Shown here: piece after piece, positions 62,046 through 64,000 of the stretch
Position numbering within the stretch: position 1 is the stretch's first letter
How the letters are laid out: every line of letters begins with the position of its first letter
Assembly: GCA_036583965.1 (NCBI GenBank)
Contig: JAZBQD010000030.1
Span: 50,779,551 to 50,843,550, forward strand
Source: Prunella strophiata
Lineage: Eukaryota; Chordata; Aves; Passeriformes; Prunellidae
DNA length: 64,000 nucleotides
Reading direction: 5' to 3'
Translations under genes and position numbers: made by a program
The notes under the pieces: model-generated
What the model was told of the DNA's origin: nothing
The model's database searches: none
The model's input: the letters and a program-made list of their open reading frames with translations, nothing else

Positions 62046-63843
62046 TGTAGAGTTTTTCCAATTCCATTCCTAAATCCATGCCTATTCCTTGGCCCCACAG
62101 CCAGGCAGAGACTGCTTATTTTGCCCAGACATCTGCCAGATGGGTACAGGTGAGCTTAAAGCTGGAAGAATGCCTCAGCACTGACCTCCTGCAAAGGAGA
62201 AGAGGTCAAACCCAGCCCCAGGTTCAGAGAAGCCTTGCTAGATGGCACCAGGCACAGTCCAGCTTCTGGTGATCCCCAGTCACAGGACAGCACTGTGCAC
62301 CTCCTGCCTCATGAGGCAAGGGCTCATGTCTGCAGTTTGACTCAGTGCAGCTCATCTCTGGGCCTGGAGACCTGCCAGTAACAGGGCACCAGGCAGCAGC
62401 AACCTCTAACACAGACAGGAGTGCGTGAGATGCTGCTGAGATGCTGAATGGCAGGATGGTCCCTTGTCCCAGAGACTGCTCAGTCTCAAGTGACAAAAGA
62501 CAATGGGTTGTAGCTTACAAATGAGTGAACTGATGTTGGCTATATTTCACCTTACATAATTTATACATTTGTGACATGAGTCATATAGAAATATATCCCA
62601 TATGTCTTTACGGACACACTTTGCATTCCAGACCTATTCTAAATACCGTTGCCTTGGCAGAAGGTGTCTGTGTGTTTGACATATCCTATGTTTTATTTTC
62701 ATAATTCCCAAGAAAATTAAACTATTTTCACTGAAAAAATCATCTTCCACATTTAAAAAGAAGACAAGTGTTTTCTGTAATACAAGCGTCCAGAGTTATT
62801 GTCTGTTGTTGTGAAATAGCTGTACTTTCATTAGACAAGACAAATTATCTATAGCCCCAGGAAAAATTAATTTCATGGGATGCAAAAGATTGAAAACCTA
62901 TTGATAGAGTACAATATATGCTTGGCAGATGTCCCTTGCCTAAGGCATGAAATGGCCTGACTATTATCTTGTCTTCAGTTCAAAAGTAATTGTACACATT
63001 GCACACAGACCACTATCCTCCCACAGAGCAAACACCTAGTGATGATGGATATCACTATTGATACAATTCACACCTTAAAACTAAAAGTGCTGGGAAAAGG
63101 ATTGTGAATTCTAAAGGGTAATATGAATTCATTAACTGCAAAGAACACACACAGTTGCATTTAAGGAGTAGAGCTGTGACAGTAATTGCTGAATTGAATA
63201 TTTTTAAAAAGCCCTTTTGTTCCTATTGGCATCAAAGCTATTGTTGAACTGTGCTGTACTGTCAGCAACGTGAATATTAGAGGTTTAGATCCATGCATGC
63301 AAAAGATCAAAAGCAGTGATGAAGGATTCTGTAATTATTAGTAATTGCTTCCCAAGTGGCCATTTTTTTATAGATTCTTCATAACAAAGTGTTCACTAAA
63401 GACTATGGGTTGAACTTATATTTTTATAGCAAGCACATGAGCCCGTGGAAATTATTTCACACATTATTATCATAACTGGAAACTACCACTAATAAGAACT
63501 ACATATGCTACATAAAATCTGGGTATCATTATTATGATTATTGTAATTTTAATGCAGATTGTAATGTTACATTTTTAATTAGAAATGCAACCAAAAAAAG
63601 CCAGTTAAACTAGTTTTAGATTGAGTAAAGTCTTAATTTCTCTAATTCAGTGTTCAAAATTGCTTCAATCAAGTAAGATATTAATGGTGCATCACCTGTG
63701 AACTGCCATTGACTCATAAATGGTACTTTCTGGGCTCAAGTATCCATCGACTTAAATGGATGTGAATCCTAACACAGACATATTAACTACAAGCACAGGC
63801 TATGAAGAGAATTATAACAAACCCCAAAAAGGGTTTAAAATAT
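62046..63843. other. Unique non-coding DNA; AT-rich part may be regulatory
   Basis: No gene or repeat family recognised. 62060-62500 is GC-richer with overlapping short frames. 62700-63620 is AT-rich, without simple repeats, with many ATTA/TAATTA-type motifs, for example around 63331-63350 and 63535-63590. Confidence 0.55.
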
Positions 63844-63883
63844 ACCAGTACCCATCCTCACACACCAGTACCCATCCTCTTGC
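63844..63883 (+). repeat. 20-bp tandem duplication, two copies
   Basis: ACCAGTACCCATCCTC occurs at 63844-63859 and again at 63864-63879, a 20-base period. The last four bases of the two units differ. Simple local duplication. Confidence 0.9.
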
Positions 63884-64000
63884 CAAATGAGTATCTTTAG
63901 AGCCTTACTTCACATTTGATCCTAAGGTTTGCCTTGCAGCTATACTTGCTTATTCCAGGACTGAATTTGTCTTGAATAAATAAAAATTAGAACCATGGCC

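Noticed and set aside
1..64000. CRISPR array, operon or prokaryotic defence system
   Set aside because: No spaced direct repeats, no compact long frames; the sequence is plainly vertebrate nuclear DNA.

Overview
The window looks like vertebrate, almost certainly avian, nuclear DNA, and I find no protein-coding gene in it. Reasons for a bird: several degraded CR1 LINE fragments, an LTR matching the avian ERVL-type LTR as I remember it, and a well preserved solo LTR of a kind I associate with songbird (passerine) genomes. The sequence is AT-rich, open frames are short and occur equally in all six frames, and there are no operons, ribosome binding sites, tRNAs, rRNAs or CRISPR arrays. It is best read as a piece of an intergenic gene desert or of a very large intron. 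Naming of repeat families rests on memory, not on a database search.

Layout. 1-13442: mostly featureless unique DNA with a 130-bp polypyrimidine tract (4247-4376) and two A-rich tracts (5665-5681, 6942-7006). 13443-13572: the 3' end of a CR1 on the plus strand. 16470-18142: the one real mobile-element cluster. It holds an ERVL-type LTR (minus strand), a GC-rich segment that may be an older LTR, and, inserted in that segment, a 630-bp ERVK-type solo LTR (17294-17923, minus strand) with TGTTGGA/TCCAACA ends and a perfect 6-bp GTGGAG target duplication. 20755-21008 and 61815-62045: two old CR1 fragments from a part of the element internal to the usual 3' end. 27427-27605, 34228-34340 and 42181-42256: CR1 3'-end fragments on the minus strand. 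48857-48926: a perfect (GGAT)17 microsatellite. 58899-58939: a 41-base poly(A).

Between these lie long stretches of unique sequence. Some AT-rich parts (34480-35080, 40250-40510, 46830-47500, 49800-50600, 62700-63620) are free of recognisable repeats and dense in ATTA/TAATTA motifs; they are the best places to look for conserved regulatory DNA, but the sequence alone does not prove it. The longest open frame (46060-46827, 255 codons) and one stop-free segment bounded by splice-like signals (54462-54714) are recorded as weak leads, not genes. I found no new biological system here.
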